Source: Butyrivibrio proteoclasticus P6B7
GTDB taxonomy: Bacteria; Bacillota; Clostridia; Lachnospirales; Lachnospiraceae
NCBI RefSeq assembly: GCF_000622085.1
Contig: NZ_JHWL01000002.1
Coordinates: 186,001 to 250,000 of the forward strand
Direction: 5' to 3'
DNA: 64,000 nt
Both the position numbers and the translations under genes were made by a program. This document shows, piece by piece, positions 23,674 to 33,229 of the stretch; within the stretch, counting starts at the first letter, position 1, and each line of letters starts with the position of its first letter. The notes beneath the pieces were generated by a model. It saw only the letters and a list, made by a program, of their open reading frames with translations. It made no database searches and had not been told where the DNA came from.

Positions 23674-24861
23674 TTATTGAAGGATTTCTTTTAACGATTT
23701 ATCGTTCTTGTTCCTGGTGAGCTCCATAATCCCAAGGCCTGTAATGTCAATAAAATTGGTGTGAACCGTATCGAACCTGCATAGCTCTTTTACATGCTGG
23801 ATCAGAACCTCGTAGTCCTCCTTATCCATATTGATGAAGTCAATAAGGATCATTCCAGTCAAGTTACGGAGCCTTACCTGTCTCATGATCTCGTCAGCGG
23901 CTTCCAGATTAAGCTTCAAAGATATATTGCTCTTTCCCTGAATGGCCTTTCCTGAATTCACATCGATAGCATTAAAGCTTTCAAGCTGCTCGATAATAAG
24001 GAATCCGCCGCTTTTAAGATAAACCTTATTAAACATAAGCTCATCAATTTTGGACTTAATTCCATATATTCCGGTGTCGTTTGTGACCTTGATCAGCTCC
24101 TTATTCCTATTATGGATAAAAGAGCCAGCCTTCTGAATATAGGCTTTATAGGGCTCTATGTTAGTACTTTCCTCTATTTCCATATTGGAAGTGTCAACAG
24201 TGATCTCGTTATCATCAGAAGACAGTTCATTGTAAATGCAGGAATAAACAGTTCTGACCTTAGCTTCTCTGTATATAGATATCAGCTTTTCTAAGCAGTC
24301 CTTAATATCCTGCATGAGCAAAGTCTGGTCCTCTGCAAACTGATAGGCGCTGGTTCTTATCAGGATGCCAAAAGAGCTGTCTCCTATATCCTTGCTAAAC
24401 TCATCAAGAAGTTCTTCGTAATGAGCCTTAACTCCTTCTACAAGAAGCTTTCTTGTGGGCTCGGATATCTTAGATGAACATCCAACTCCCTTTCTACCAA
24501 GGGTGATCACACAGTACTTACTGTTAATGCACAGATATGTTGTGAGCCTGCATTTCTTGGTCTTTATGGCTTCTGACTCCACCTGAACGATGACTTCATC
24601 GCCGCATTTAGGCCCCTTTGAAAGGTCCTCTCTATTAAGGACACAGGATCCAATAACTGCCTTAAGAGGAAGATATCCTATTTCCCCATCTCCAAATCGC
24701 ACGAAGGCTCCTTCAATGTTCTTTACTATGTTATCGATTCTGCCCACATAGATATTATGAAGTTGTGTTTGTCTTACTACAGACAGGTGCTCAAGCTTGT
24801 TATCGATAAGACCGCAGACAACATCCTGATTTCTGTAGTTCGAAATAACAATAGTATTCAT
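23674..24861 (-). CDS. rng: Ribonuclease G/E family protein, short form
   Basis: Endoribonuclease family acting in rRNA and mRNA processing. An S1-like RNA-binding part lies near residues 35-110 (NIYVGRIDNIVKNIEGAFVRFGDGEIGYLPL). The catalytic region has both metal-binding Asp contexts, IDVNSGK and LIDFINM, and NLEAADEIMRQVRLRNLTG. The 395-residue protein stops just after GIMELTRNK, before the CPxCxG zinc-link that joins RNase G/E dimers, so that part is missing. It sits after the DUF2344 and radical SAM genes, a common trio in Clostridia. Confidence 0.88.
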   Translation of the reverse strand: MNTIVISNYRNQDVVCGLIDNKLEHLSVVRQTQLHNIYVGRIDNIVKNIEGAFVRFGDGEIGYLPLKAVIGSCVLNREDLSKGPKCGDEVIVQVESEAIKTKKCRLTTYLCINSKYCVITLGRKGVGCSSKISEPTRKLLVEGVKAHYEELLDEFSKDIGDSSFGILIRTSAYQFAEDQTLLMQDIKDCLEKLISIYREAKVRTVYSCIYNELSSDDNEITVDTSNMEIEESTNIEPYKAYIQKAGSFIHNRNKELIKVTNDTGIYGIKSKIDELMFNKVYLKSGGFLIIEQLESFNAIDVNSGKAIQGKSNISLKLNLEAADEIMRQVRLRNLTGMILIDFINMDKEDYEVLIQHVKELCRFDTVHTNFIDITGLGIMELTRNKNDKSLKEILQ

Positions 24862-24866
24862 ATTAT

Positions 24867-25589
24867 TTATAGATAGATCTTTTCCTGGTTCTTATCGCAG
24901 ATAAAAGGAATGATATATTCGCCCTTATCGTCCTCTTCCTTCTTGTAAATATCTATTCTGTGAAGGTCCAGAGCATTTGAAGTAAACTCAAGGCCCTTGG
25001 ACTTATAGAAGCCTTCGAATAAAAGAGCTGGCTTCAAAGTAGCCATGCTACTCATGCTAAGTAAAAGAACTACAGACTCTCCCTTGTGATCAAAGCTGCA
25101 GTCAAAGATCATCGGCTTCATATCGATTTCTTTTTCACCGCTCTTAGTCTTCTTCATTGCAGGAAGTGTTTTGTTCTCAAGGTACTTCTCAAATTCGCTT
25201 ACCCAGTCAAAATCTGGCTTAAGGCTCTCTCTTATCTTAACCCTGTACTTGGCAGCATAGGTAAGAGTCATGGCCTTGTCTTCATTCTCAGGAAGCTCGG
25301 TCACAGCAAGGATATCGATTCCTTCGTTACAGACACTGCTGAGTCTGTTCTTGATATCCTTAGAGCTTTCCATGGAATTAACTGACATATCCATGTATTC
25401 GCCTTCGGAAGTGGCACCAACACTAAGGGGCTGGGCAAAAGAGATAACCTGATGAGGACTAAAGCCCTCTGAGTACTTGATATCGATTTCTGCTCTTCTT
25501 ATGGCCTTCTGAAAATATCTCATAACATCAAGATGACCAATGAACTTGATTGGGCCTGTCTTGGTAAATTTAACTCTAAGCTTATGCAT
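24867..25589 (-). CDS. DUF2344/TIGR03936-type protein
   Basis: About 240 residues. The N-terminus LRVKFTKTGPIKFIGHLDVMRYFQKAIRRA and the segment YSEGFSPH are hallmarks of this family, which occurs beside or fused to the radical SAM protein encoded just upstream. I use ATG 25589, 8 bases after GGAGG; it overlaps the radical SAM gene by 8 bases. A role in tRNA or rRNA modification is often suggested but not established. Confidence 0.85.
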   Translation of the reverse strand: MHKLRVKFTKTGPIKFIGHLDVMRYFQKAIRRAEIDIKYSEGFSPHQVISFAQPLSVGATSEGEYMDMSVNSMESSKDIKNRLSSVCNEGIDILAVTELPENEDKAMTLTYAAKYRVKIRESLKPDFDWVSEFEKYLENKTLPAMKKTKSGEKEIDMKPMIFDCSFDHKGESVVLLLSMSSMATLKPALLFEGFYKSKGLEFTSNALDLHRIDIYKKEEDDKGEYIIPFICDKNQEKIYL

Positions 25590-27462
25590 TATTTCTTCCC
25601 TCCATGCAGACACCAACGCCATAACTTGCAGCACCGCAGCCAAGGCAGTTCAAACGGCAGTTGGATGATTTCTTGTTTTGAAGGGCATTTTTCCATTCAC
25701 GTAAAAGAAATGCCTTTGTAACACCGCAGTTAAGAATATCCCATGGGAATACCTCATCGTCACTGCGCTCTCTTGTTGTATAGAAGAATGGATCAACTCC
25801 GCATTCCTTAAAGGTCTCCATCCATACATCAAACTTAAAGTATTCGCCCCAGGCATCATAAATACAGCCCTTTTCATAGGCCTTAAGTATTACTTCATTT
25901 AATCTTCTGTCGCCTCTTGCGAATACGCCTTCCATCATGCTGGCATCAGCTTCGTGCCAGTTGTACTTAATGTGCTTCTGGTTAAGCTGAGACATGATTC
26001 CTGCCTTAGTCTTGGCAGCCTTTTCAAGGAAGTCTTCCTTAGTGTCCATAGGAGCCCACTGGAATGGGGTAAATGGCTTTGGAACAAAGAAGGATGTGCT
26101 GGCAGTAACTTCAACTGCTCTTCCATTTCTCTTTTCCTTAGGAACGGTCTCGTAGTATTCAACGCAGACCTTATTGGCAATATCGCCGATTCCAGCGATA
26201 TCTTCATCAGTTTCTGTAGGGAGACCTAACATGAAATATAGCTTAACCTTATTCCAGCCACCAAGGAAGGCCTCGTGGGAGCCTCTAAGAATATCCTCCT
26301 CAGTAAGACCCTTATTGATAACATCACGCATTCTCTGGGTTCCAGCCTCTGGCGCAAAGGTAAGGGAGCTCTTTTTAACATCCTGAACCTTGCTCATAAC
26401 ATCAAGAGAAAAGGCGTCAATTCTAAGAGATGGCAAAGAAATATTGACCTTTTTCTTGTTACAGCTGTCAATAAGGAAGTCGATAAGCTCAGGGAGCTTA
26501 CTATAGTCACTGGAGCTAAGACTACTTAAGGAAATCTCCTCATAGCCAGTGTTGTTAAGGGACTCTATAGCAATCTTCTTAAGTCGCTCAACATCCTTTT
26601 CTCGAAGAGGCTTGTAAAGCTGTCCTGCCTGGCAGAATCTGCAGCCTCTGATACATCCGCGCATGATCTCAAGAACTACTCTGTCCTGAGTAACCTTGAT
26701 ATAAGGAACTACAGGCTTTGTAGGATAAAAGGCATCCGCAAGCTCAGTGCACATCTCCTTCTGAATAGTAGATGGAACATCCTCATAAATAGGCTTGTAC
26801 TCAAGGATTGTGCCATCTTCCTTGTAGGAAACCTCATAAAGAGAAGGCACATACATTCCAGGAATCTTAGCCATTTCATGAAGGAAATCCTCTCTGGACA
26901 TGCCGCTATTCCTAGCCTCTTTATAAAGGTCAAAGATCTCTCTGTATTTAGTCTCGCCCTCTCCAATGTAGAACACATCAAAGAAGTCAGTGATTGGCTC
27001 TGGGTTATAGGTACATGGACCACCACCGATAACGATAGGATCGTCCCAGGTTCTATCCTTGGATAAAAGAGCTATGCCAGACAGATCCAGAATCTGAAGT
27101 ATGTTGGTATAGCACATCTCATACTGCAAAGTAAAACCAAGGAAATCAAAGTCCTTTACAGGATCCTGTGATTCAAGCGCAAAAAGAGGAATGTTCTTTT
27201 CTCTAAGGAGCTTGTCCATATCAAGCCATGGTGAATACACACGCTCACACCATACATCCTCATAGGAGTTGAACATTCCATATAAAATCTGTATACCCAA
27301 ATGAGACATTCCTATCTCGTAAACATCAGGAAAGCACATGGCAAAGCGGATATCAATAGCGTTCTTATCCTTAGTTACGCTGTTGACCTCATTTCCGATA
27401 TATCTCTCCGGTTTCTCAATACTTAGGAGTGTCTCATCTGATAATGCTAAACAATTATTCAT
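25582..27462 (-). CDS. B12-binding-type radical SAM protein (TIGR03960-like)
   Basis: 626 residues. An N-terminal B12-binding-like domain (FPDVYEIGMSHLGIQIL) is followed by GGGPCTYNPEP and a radical SAM core with the cluster motif GCIRGCRFCQ (C-x3-C-x2-C) near residue 270. The C-terminus carries further cysteines (CRLNCLGCG). It is paired with the DUF2344 protein, with which it forms a conserved unit, sometimes as one fused gene. The product is unknown, possibly an RNA-modifying enzyme by family association with RNase G. Confidence 0.88.
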   Translation of the reverse strand: MNNCLALSDETLLSIEKPERYIGNEVNSVTKDKNAIDIRFAMCFPDVYEIGMSHLGIQILYGMFNSYEDVWCERVYSPWLDMDKLLREKNIPLFALESQDPVKDFDFLGFTLQYEMCYTNILQILDLSGIALLSKDRTWDDPIVIGGGPCTYNPEPITDFFDVFYIGEGETKYREIFDLYKEARNSGMSREDFLHEMAKIPGMYVPSLYEVSYKEDGTILEYKPIYEDVPSTIQKEMCTELADAFYPTKPVVPYIKVTQDRVVLEIMRGCIRGCRFCQAGQLYKPLREKDVERLKKIAIESLNNTGYEEISLSSLSSSDYSKLPELIDFLIDSCNKKKVNISLPSLRIDAFSLDVMSKVQDVKKSSLTFAPEAGTQRMRDVINKGLTEEDILRGSHEAFLGGWNKVKLYFMLGLPTETDEDIAGIGDIANKVCVEYYETVPKEKRNGRAVEVTASTSFFVPKPFTPFQWAPMDTKEDFLEKAAKTKAGIMSQLNQKHIKYNWHEADASMMEGVFARGDRRLNEVILKAYEKGCIYDAWGEYFKFDVWMETFKECGVDPFFYTTRERSDDEVFPWDILNCGVTKAFLLREWKNALQNKKSSNCRLNCLGCGAASYGVGVCMEGRNNA

Positions 27463-27471
27463 TTCTTTTCC

Positions 27472-28776
27472 TTATCTTCGTGACAGTTCGTCGGTTATTT
27501 CCTCCCAGCTGATATTCTTTTCAGCCATGAGGACCATCATATGATACAGGAAATCAGACATTTCGTAAACTATTTCATTGCTATTAGGATTCTTGGCGGC
27601 GATAACCATCTCAGTGGCTTCTTCACCGACCTTTTTAAGGATCTTATCGATGCCCTTGTCAAAAAGGTAATTGGTATAGGAGCCAACCTTTGGATTAACC
27701 TGTCTGTCCTTGATCACGTCAAAGACACTGTCCAAAACCTTCTGAGGGTTCTTTTCTGTGTAATCCTTTTTAGCAATTTCATTAAAGAAGCAGGAATAGG
27801 AACCGGTATGGCAGGCAGCGCCTATCTGTTTAACCTTGGCAAGGATCGTATCCTTGTCACAGTCTGCATATAGAGCCTTTACATACTGGAAATGACCGCT
27901 GGTCTCGCCCTTTAGCCATAAGGAACTTCTGCTCCTGCTAAAGTATGTCATCTTACCTGTTGTCTGAGTTTTATTATAAGCCTCTTCGTTCATATAAGCC
28001 AACATCAGAACCTGATCTGTTCTGTAGTCCTGAACAATAACAGGAATAAGACCGTCGGAGTTTTTCTTAAGTTCATCCCAGCTTATGGCAGCTTCCAGCC
28101 TGCATATAGGGATGTTCTTTGAGATACATATGTCTTTATATTCATTAACCTTATCAATACTGCAATTGACGATATTACCTGTGATTCCAGCCATGAACTC
28201 GTATTCTTCGAATGCTGTGACTGCATCGCCGGATACAGCACCTTCATCAAAAAGAACTGTCACTGGAAGGGGGATTTCTGCCTGGCGGACTTTAGATGTA
28301 TCCTTTCCTGCCATCAGGATAACTTCGCTGGCGAATTCCTCTGCCAATTTTTGATTATCAGTAAGCTCCTTTAAATCTGTGCAGGTAATGCCAATCTTTT
28401 CTTTTCCAAACTTCTCAGAAACCTCCTGAATGATATCAACATTTCCCTGCTTGGAGAAGTCAACACAGGCCTTTTTGCAGCCAGCATACAAGAGCTTTTT
28501 GATGTCTTCCATTCTCTTAACGTTGCCACAGCCTGTAACGTCAACATCAACAGCCTTGGAAATGTCTTTGATAATATCTAAGGAAGCTTCGTGATCAGCA
28601 TCACTTCCGCCCTCTGACATGTCAAAAACTATGATCTCATCAACGTTTGAATCAGAGTATTTGCATGCAAGCCCCACAGGATCAGCGTTCACAACTGTTT
28701 TATCATCAAGATTCTTAACTGCCTGTTTATTATAAAGATATATGGATGCAATGAACTTCTTGCCTAAGTTAGCCAT
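27472..28776 (-). CDS. hisIE: HisIE with an N-terminal HisF-like domain
   Basis: 434 residues. Residues 1-215 align by eye with HisF barrels ([44 protein letters not shown]), but the catalytic regions are lost. The CLDVKDG motif reads IYLYNKQAV, the second catalytic AID region reads ITCTD, and the phosphate-binding GGG reads GCGN. Residues about 225-325 form HisI (phosphoribosyl-AMP cyclohydrolase, with CHTGSYSCF) and 345-430 HisE (phosphoribosyl-ATP diphosphatase, with [16 protein letters not shown]). It performs steps 2 and 3 of histidine synthesis. Its start overlaps hisB by one base (TAATG). Confidence 0.9.
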   Translation of the reverse strand: MANLGKKFIASIYLYNKQAVKNLDDKTVVNADPVGLACKYSDSNVDEIIVFDMSEGGSDADHEASLDIIKDISKAVDVDVTGCGNVKRMEDIKKLLYAGCKKACVDFSKQGNVDIIQEVSEKFGKEKIGITCTDLKELTDNQKLAEEFASEVILMAGKDTSKVRQAEIPLPVTVLFDEGAVSGDAVTAFEEYEFMAGITGNIVNCSIDKVNEYKDICISKNIPICRLEAAISWDELKKNSDGLIPVIVQDYRTDQVLMLAYMNEEAYNKTQTTGKMTYFSRSRSSLWLKGETSGHFQYVKALYADCDKDTILAKVKQIGAACHTGSYSCFFNEIAKKDYTEKNPQKVLDSVFDVIKDRQVNPKVGSYTNYLFDKGIDKILKKVGEEATEMVIAAKNPNSNEIVYEMSDFLYHMMVLMAEKNISWEEITDELSRR

Positions 28777-29366
28777 TATAAAACTCCTTTTGTGCTTAAT
28801 ACGTCAGTAATTCTGCTATCATTTGTTGTAGCTTCATCCAGAGCCTTGGCAAAGGCCTTGAACATAGCTTCAATCTTGTGGTGATCGTTGATTCCTGTGA
28901 TAACTCTAAGGTGAAGATTCATGGCAGCTGAATAGGATACAGCGTAAAAGAACTCTCTAACAAGCTGAGTATCAAAATCCCCCACCATAGGTGAACTAAA
29001 CTCACCATCCATTACAAGATATGGTCGACCACATAAGTCAATAGCACTCATAACTAATGTTTCATCCATTGGAAGTATCATGCTTCCGTATCTTTTGATA
29101 CCCTTCTTGTCACCAATGGCTTCAGCTATGGCTTTTCCAAGGACGATACCTGTATCTTCAACTGTGTGGTGACCGTCAACATTCAGGTCTCCAGAAACCC
29201 TTAAATCAAGGTCAAAGAGACCGTGACGGGCAAATCCCTCAAGCATGTGGTCAAAGAATCCAATTCCGGTTTCGATTTTACCCTGCCCAGAACCGTCAAT
29301 ATTTAAGGTGCATGTAATTTTAGTTTCCTTAGTATTTCTTTCAACAGTTGCAACTCTGCTACCCAT
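28776..29366 (-). CDS. hisB: Imidazoleglycerol-phosphate dehydratase
   Basis: Dehydrates imidazoleglycerol phosphate to imidazoleacetol phosphate, using Mn ions. About 196 residues with [20 protein letters not shown] and [14 protein letters not shown], the metal-binding His/Glu motifs. ATG 29366 is chosen because GAGGGAG (29382-29376) lies 9 bases upstream; an ATG at 29384 precedes that site. It is monofunctional, with no phosphatase domain. Confidence 0.95.
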   Translation of the reverse strand: MGSRVATVERNTKETKITCTLNIDGSGQGKIETGIGFFDHMLEGFARHGLFDLDLRVSGDLNVDGHHTVEDTGIVLGKAIAEAIGDKKGIKRYGSMILPMDETLVMSAIDLCGRPYLVMDGEFSSPMVGDFDTQLVREFFYAVSYSAAMNLHLRVITGINDHHKIEAMFKAFAKALDEATTNDSRITDVLSTKGVL

Positions 29367-29422
29367 AATTTGTGTCTCCCTCATAAGTCCTAACTAAATA
29401 TTGTAAAAGCCTTAAATTTAAT

Positions 29423-29468
29423 CTTGCAAACTTGCAATTTATACTTAATTTAGAAAGTTATCTTGCAA
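29423..29468 (-). repeat. Triple CTTGCAA repeat in the hisD-hisB gap
   Basis: CTTGCAA occurs at 29423-29429, 29431-29437 and 29462-29468 in a very AT-rich 151-base gap inside the operon. On the minus strand a TTGCAA (29468-29463) and TATAAA (29443-29438) could form a promoter, but the spacer is 19 bases. It may be an operator or internal promoter for hisB-hisIE. Confidence 0.35.
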
Positions 29469-29517
29469 TTTAAAAACAAATTAATACAATAAAATCGGAC
29501 TAAATATTACTTAATTG

Positions 29518-30807
29518 TTAACTAAATCTTACAGCAATTGAATTGGCGTGGGCTGTTAATCCCTCTTCCTTGGCAAAGAGCTCGATATCCTCATGTACCT
29601 TCATAAGAGCATCCCTTGAATATGAAATGATGCTTGTCTTCTTAAGGAAGTCATCAACATTAAGAGGTGAAAAGAACCTTGCTGTGCGATTGGTTGGCAA
29701 AATGTGGTTAGGGCCTGCATAGTAATCTCCAAGAGGCTCTGATGAATAGGAACCAAGGAAAATAGCGCCAGCATTCTTAATCTTAGTCATGGTCTCATAT
29801 GGATCCTTGGTGATGATCTCTAAGTGCTCAGAAGCCACAGCATTTGCGCCTTCTATAGCTCTTTCCATAGAATCTGCCACAAAGATATATCCATAGTTAT
29901 CCAGTGACTTCTTTATTATCTCACTTCTTGAAAGAGTCTTCAAAAACTCATCAATCTCTTTTGAAACCTGTTCTGCAAGAGCCTTGTCAGTTGTGATAAG
30001 AATGGCACTTGCCATCTCATCGTGCTCAGCCTGAGATAAAAGATCTGCAGCCACAAAACGTGGGTTTGCTGTCTCATCTGCAAGAACCAGGATCTCACTA
30101 GGACCAGCAATTGAATCAATTGAAACATGTCCAAAGCAGGCCTTCTTGGCAAGAGCCACAAAGATATTACCAGGGCCTGTAATCTTATCTACCTTAGGAA
30201 CTGACTTAGTTCCAAATGCCATAGCAGCGATAGCCTGAGCTCCGCCAACCTTGTAAACCTCGGTAACACCTGCGATATTAGCTGCAACAAGAGTTCCAGC
30301 GTTGACCTTTCCATCTTTACCAGGAGGTGTGCACATTACGATTCTCTCTACTCCTGCAACCTTGGCTGGAACAACGTTCATAAGAACGCTTGATGGGTAT
30401 GCAGCCTTTCCTCCAGGAACGTAAACACCAGAGATCTCGATTGGAAGGATTCTCTGACCAAGAATTGAGCCATCCTCCCTTGTCTCTATCCAGGTGTTTC
30501 TCTTCTGCTTCTCGTGGAACAGACGGATGTTCTCAGCGCTCTTTTTCATAACCTCTACAAAGGCTGGATTCAGCTCTTTATAGGCATCCTCGATTTCTTT
30601 ATCAGTTACCCTGACTGAGCTTTCATTTATCTCACACTTATCAAATTTAAGGGTGTAATCAAAAAGAGCTTTATCTCCATTTTTCCTTACGTTATCTATA
30701 ATCTCATTTACTGTATTTTCATATTCTGTATAGCTTCCAGGGTTTCTTCCAAGGAGGTTTCCCAAAAGCTCATCCATTGTCTTATCATTTAACTCTAAAG
30801 TACGCAT
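29518..30807 (-). CDS. hisD: Histidinol dehydrogenase
   Basis: Last two oxidations of histidine synthesis, NAD- and zinc-dependent. 429 residues with GVYVPGGKAAYPSSVLM, GPGNIFVALAKK, IAGPSEILVLAD, LSQAEHDE and the C-terminal GPNHILPT. Its start overlaps hisG by one base (TAATG). Confidence 0.96.
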   Translation of the reverse strand: MRTLELNDKTMDELLGNLLGRNPGSYTEYENTVNEIIDNVRKNGDKALFDYTLKFDKCEINESSVRVTDKEIEDAYKELNPAFVEVMKKSAENIRLFHEKQKRNTWIETREDGSILGQRILPIEISGVYVPGGKAAYPSSVLMNVVPAKVAGVERIVMCTPPGKDGKVNAGTLVAANIAGVTEVYKVGGAQAIAAMAFGTKSVPKVDKITGPGNIFVALAKKACFGHVSIDSIAGPSEILVLADETANPRFVAADLLSQAEHDEMASAILITTDKALAEQVSKEIDEFLKTLSRSEIIKKSLDNYGYIFVADSMERAIEGANAVASEHLEIITKDPYETMTKIKNAGAIFLGSYSSEPLGDYYAGPNHILPTNRTARFFSPLNVDDFLKKTSIISYSRDALMKVHEDIELFAKEEGLTAHANSIAVRFS

Positions 30808-31445
30808 TATTGCAGATTCTCCTTCATATCACTTATAAGCTTTCTGATTCTCTCAGTCTCCATCTGCATGCTGACCTGGTTGACGATCATTCTTGCAGAA
30901 AGTGGACAGATCTCTTCAAGGACCTCAAGTCCGTTCTCTCGAAGTGTAGATCCTGTCTCAACAATATCTACGATAACATCGGACAGGTTGACGATAGGTC
31001 CAAGCTCAACAGAACCGTTAAGCTTGATGATATCTACTGTCTGATGTTTTTGATTAAAGAAATAATCCTTGGCAATATTAGGATATTTGCTGGCTACACG
31101 AATCATCTCTCTATGCTCTAAGAGCTTAGCAGCTTCGTGAGGTCCGCATACGCACATTCTGCACTTTCCAAAGCCAAGATCAAGAACCTCGTATACTCTT
31201 CTCTTTTCCTCAAGTATTGTATCAGCGCCAACAATTCCAATATCGGCAGCGCCGTATTCAACATAGGTTGGAACGTCAGGACCCTTTGCCAAAAAGAACT
31301 TAAGCTTAAGCTCTTCGTTGGTGAAGATCAGCTTTCTTGTTTTTTTATCAAGGATTTCCGCACATTGTATCCCACATCTATTTAGAAGCTCCATGGTAGA
31401 ATCCACGAGCCTTCCCTTTCCAAGGGCAAAAGTCAGATATCTCAT
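30807..31445 (-). CDS. hisG: ATP phosphoribosyltransferase, short form
   Basis: First enzyme of histidine synthesis. 212 residues, the short HisG type lacking the C-terminal regulatory domain and therefore needing HisZ, which is encoded directly upstream. Motifs: ALGKGRLVDSTMELL at the start, GAADIGIVGADTI, and DIVETGSTLRENGLEVLE near the phosphate site. GGAGG precedes the ATG. Confidence 0.95.
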   Translation of the reverse strand: MRYLTFALGKGRLVDSTMELLNRCGIQCAEILDKKTRKLIFTNEELKLKFFLAKGPDVPTYVEYGAADIGIVGADTILEEKRRVYEVLDLGFGKCRMCVCGPHEAAKLLEHREMIRVASKYPNIAKDYFFNQKHQTVDIIKLNGSVELGPIVNLSDVIVDIVETGSTLRENGLEVLEEICPLSARMIVNQVSMQMETERIRKLISDMKENLQ

Positions 31446-31460
31446 ATAAACCTCCAGGGC

Positions 31461-32573
31461 TTAAGCTTTCTTTTTAAGAACTACATATTTACCGGTTTCT
31501 CGTAGCTTCTTAGCCTCTAAAAGGCAGGCATCAAAGCTGTCTTCATCATACTCAACTACTGTTAATGGCTTCTCATGATCGATCTCTTCATTCTGTCTCT
31601 TAAGAGCACTTACAAGATCGTCAAGTACAATGGCAAAGCCAATAGCTGGAGCATCCTTTCCGTACTTGCCAAGAAGATTGTTGTATCTTCCGCCCTTGGC
31701 AATGGCATCACCAACGCCATAGGTGTAAGCACTGAAAATCACGCCGGTGTAGTAATTGAATTTACTAAGAATACCAAGATCAAAGGATACATAGCTTTCA
31801 ACACCGTAGGATGTAAGCACTCCATATAGCTTTTTAAGCCTGTTTATAGCCTCTATTGACCTCTTATTGGTTACTTTCTTAAGAGCCTTCTCAAGGGCCT
31901 CATCTGAGCCTACAAACTCTGATACGCCTATGATAAGATCCTTGTACTTATCAACTACTCCTCGCTTTGCCATAATATTCTCAGCTGCGAAATAGTTCTT
32001 TCCAGTGATCTGTTCTCTGATCTCTTCCTCTGTCTCTGAATCAATTCCAGCTTCTTCACAGATGCCCTTGTAATAATCGGCATCTCCAATGCTAACCTGG
32101 AAGTTCTTAAGACCAGCTGATAAAAGAGTTTCTACCAAAAGAGCTATGATCTCAGCGTCAGCATAGACAGAAGAATCATTCATAAGCTCAACGCCCAGGT
32201 TATAATTCTCCTTAAGCTTACCCTGAAGCTCAGAAGTATTAAGGAAAGTATTGCCTTCATAGCAAACCCTTACAGGATCGCCGTTTTCAAGCATGACCTT
32301 AGATGCACATCTTGCAATAGAAGGCGTAAAGTCAGGCCTAAGGACCAGCGTATTACCCTCTTTATCAAAGAACTTATACAGCTCTCTGGCATCCTTTGTA
32401 TTTATTTCTTCAGCAAATACATCAAAGAATTCAAAGGTTGGAGTATCTATGTCTCTATAGCCATAGCTTTTCATTTTGCTATGGATCTTGGAAGCGATGA
32501 TCTTTCTATCACTGCATTCCTCTCCGTAAATGTCTCGAACTCCATCTGGTGTATGTAACAGTACTTTGTTCAT
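31461..32573 (-). CDS. hisZ: ATP phosphoribosyltransferase regulatory subunit
   Basis: HisRS-like paralogue that activates short HisG and makes it responsive to histidine. 370 residues with TPDGVRDIYGEE, VLRPDFTPSIAR (class II motif 2-like) and GGRYNNLLGKYG. No anticodon-binding domain follows, and the pairing with short HisG separates it from true HisRS. First gene of the his operon. Confidence 0.93.
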   Translation of the reverse strand: MNKVLLHTPDGVRDIYGEECSDRKIIASKIHSKMKSYGYRDIDTPTFEFFDVFAEEINTKDARELYKFFDKEGNTLVLRPDFTPSIARCASKVMLENGDPVRVCYEGNTFLNTSELQGKLKENYNLGVELMNDSSVYADAEIIALLVETLLSAGLKNFQVSIGDADYYKGICEEAGIDSETEEEIREQITGKNYFAAENIMAKRGVVDKYKDLIIGVSEFVGSDEALEKALKKVTNKRSIEAINRLKKLYGVLTSYGVESYVSFDLGILSKFNYYTGVIFSAYTYGVGDAIAKGGRYNNLLGKYGKDAPAIGFAIVLDDLVSALKRQNEEIDHEKPLTVVEYDEDSFDACLLEAKKLRETGKYVVLKKKA

Positions 32574-32586
32574 ATAAACCTCACTT

Positions 32587-32660
32587 TAGCACGTCACAGT
32601 GCTACCATGCTAATTCGTTATCATAATACAGAGTTTACCTAATATTCCTGACGGTGTCAA
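32587..32660 (-). promoter_or_regulatory. his operon promoter and leader hairpin
   Basis: On the minus strand TTGACA (32660-32655), 17 bases, TAAACT (32637-32632). The leader of about 50 bases holds a 6-bp hairpin, TAGCAC/GTGCTA (32587-32604), directly before the ribosome site. I see no T-box, His-rich leader peptide or attenuator. Confidence 0.75.
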
Positions 32661-32670
32661 TGAAAAATTA

Positions 32671-33207
32671 TTATCTATTATCAAGATCTATCTGAATTGC
32701 CTCCAGATAAGGGATAAAAATGCCGTTTTCATTCTTGTCACTTAGTATATATTCATCTGAGAGCTCATCGAATCTAAAGCTCTTTCTACCGCCCTTTTCT
32801 GCCCTGTCCCAGAACTCTTTAAGCTTTCTGTAGGGAAGATAATAATAGATTTCTTTTTTGGAAAAATGAATAAGGAAAAAAGCCACACCATCCTGCTTTT
32901 CAAAGCTGTCCATGAAAGAGACCTGATGAGGATGGATGTTTTCTAAGGCGAAGGTATCGAAGGCACATTCCTTGGCATCAAAGCACACAGGAATACCCTG
33001 GACTACTCCTATGTAGTCTACGGTACTTTTCTGGTCAAAGTATGCCAATGTAATATGTCTTGTATTCTTGTCTATCTTTATAGGTGTGATGGGGGTTGGA
33101 ATCTTTTGAATAAGGGCAAGGCCCAGCTCTAAGTAGCGTTCATTGGTTCTGTTTATCAGTTCTTCTAAAGCCTGGCCCCTTAGGCCCCTTGAGTTCCAAG
33201 TAGGCAT
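32671..33207 (-). CDS. recU: Holliday junction resolvase RecU
   Basis: Firmicute-type resolvase that cuts four-way junctions in recombination repair. 178 residues with NSRGLRGQALEELIN at the start, the metal site with VDYIG and FDAKEC, and FLIHFSKKEIYYYLP. It ends just upstream of the his promoter and is co-oriented with the pseudouridine synthase gene 22 bases before it. Confidence 0.9.
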   Translation of the reverse strand: MPTWNSRGLRGQALEELINRTNERYLELGLALIQKIPTPITPIKIDKNTRHITLAYFDQKSTVDYIGVVQGIPVCFDAKECAFDTFALENIHPHQVSFMDSFEKQDGVAFFLIHFSKKEIYYYLPYRKLKEFWDRAEKGGRKSFRFDELSDEYILSDKNENGIFIPYLEAIQIDLDNR

Positions 33208-33229
33208 ATGTCCCCCTAATTATTTAAGA

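Noticed and set aside
32574-32670. Possible His attenuator or T-box in the his leader
   Set aside because: The leader is about 50 bases with one small hairpin; there is no His-codon run, T-box motif or terminator.
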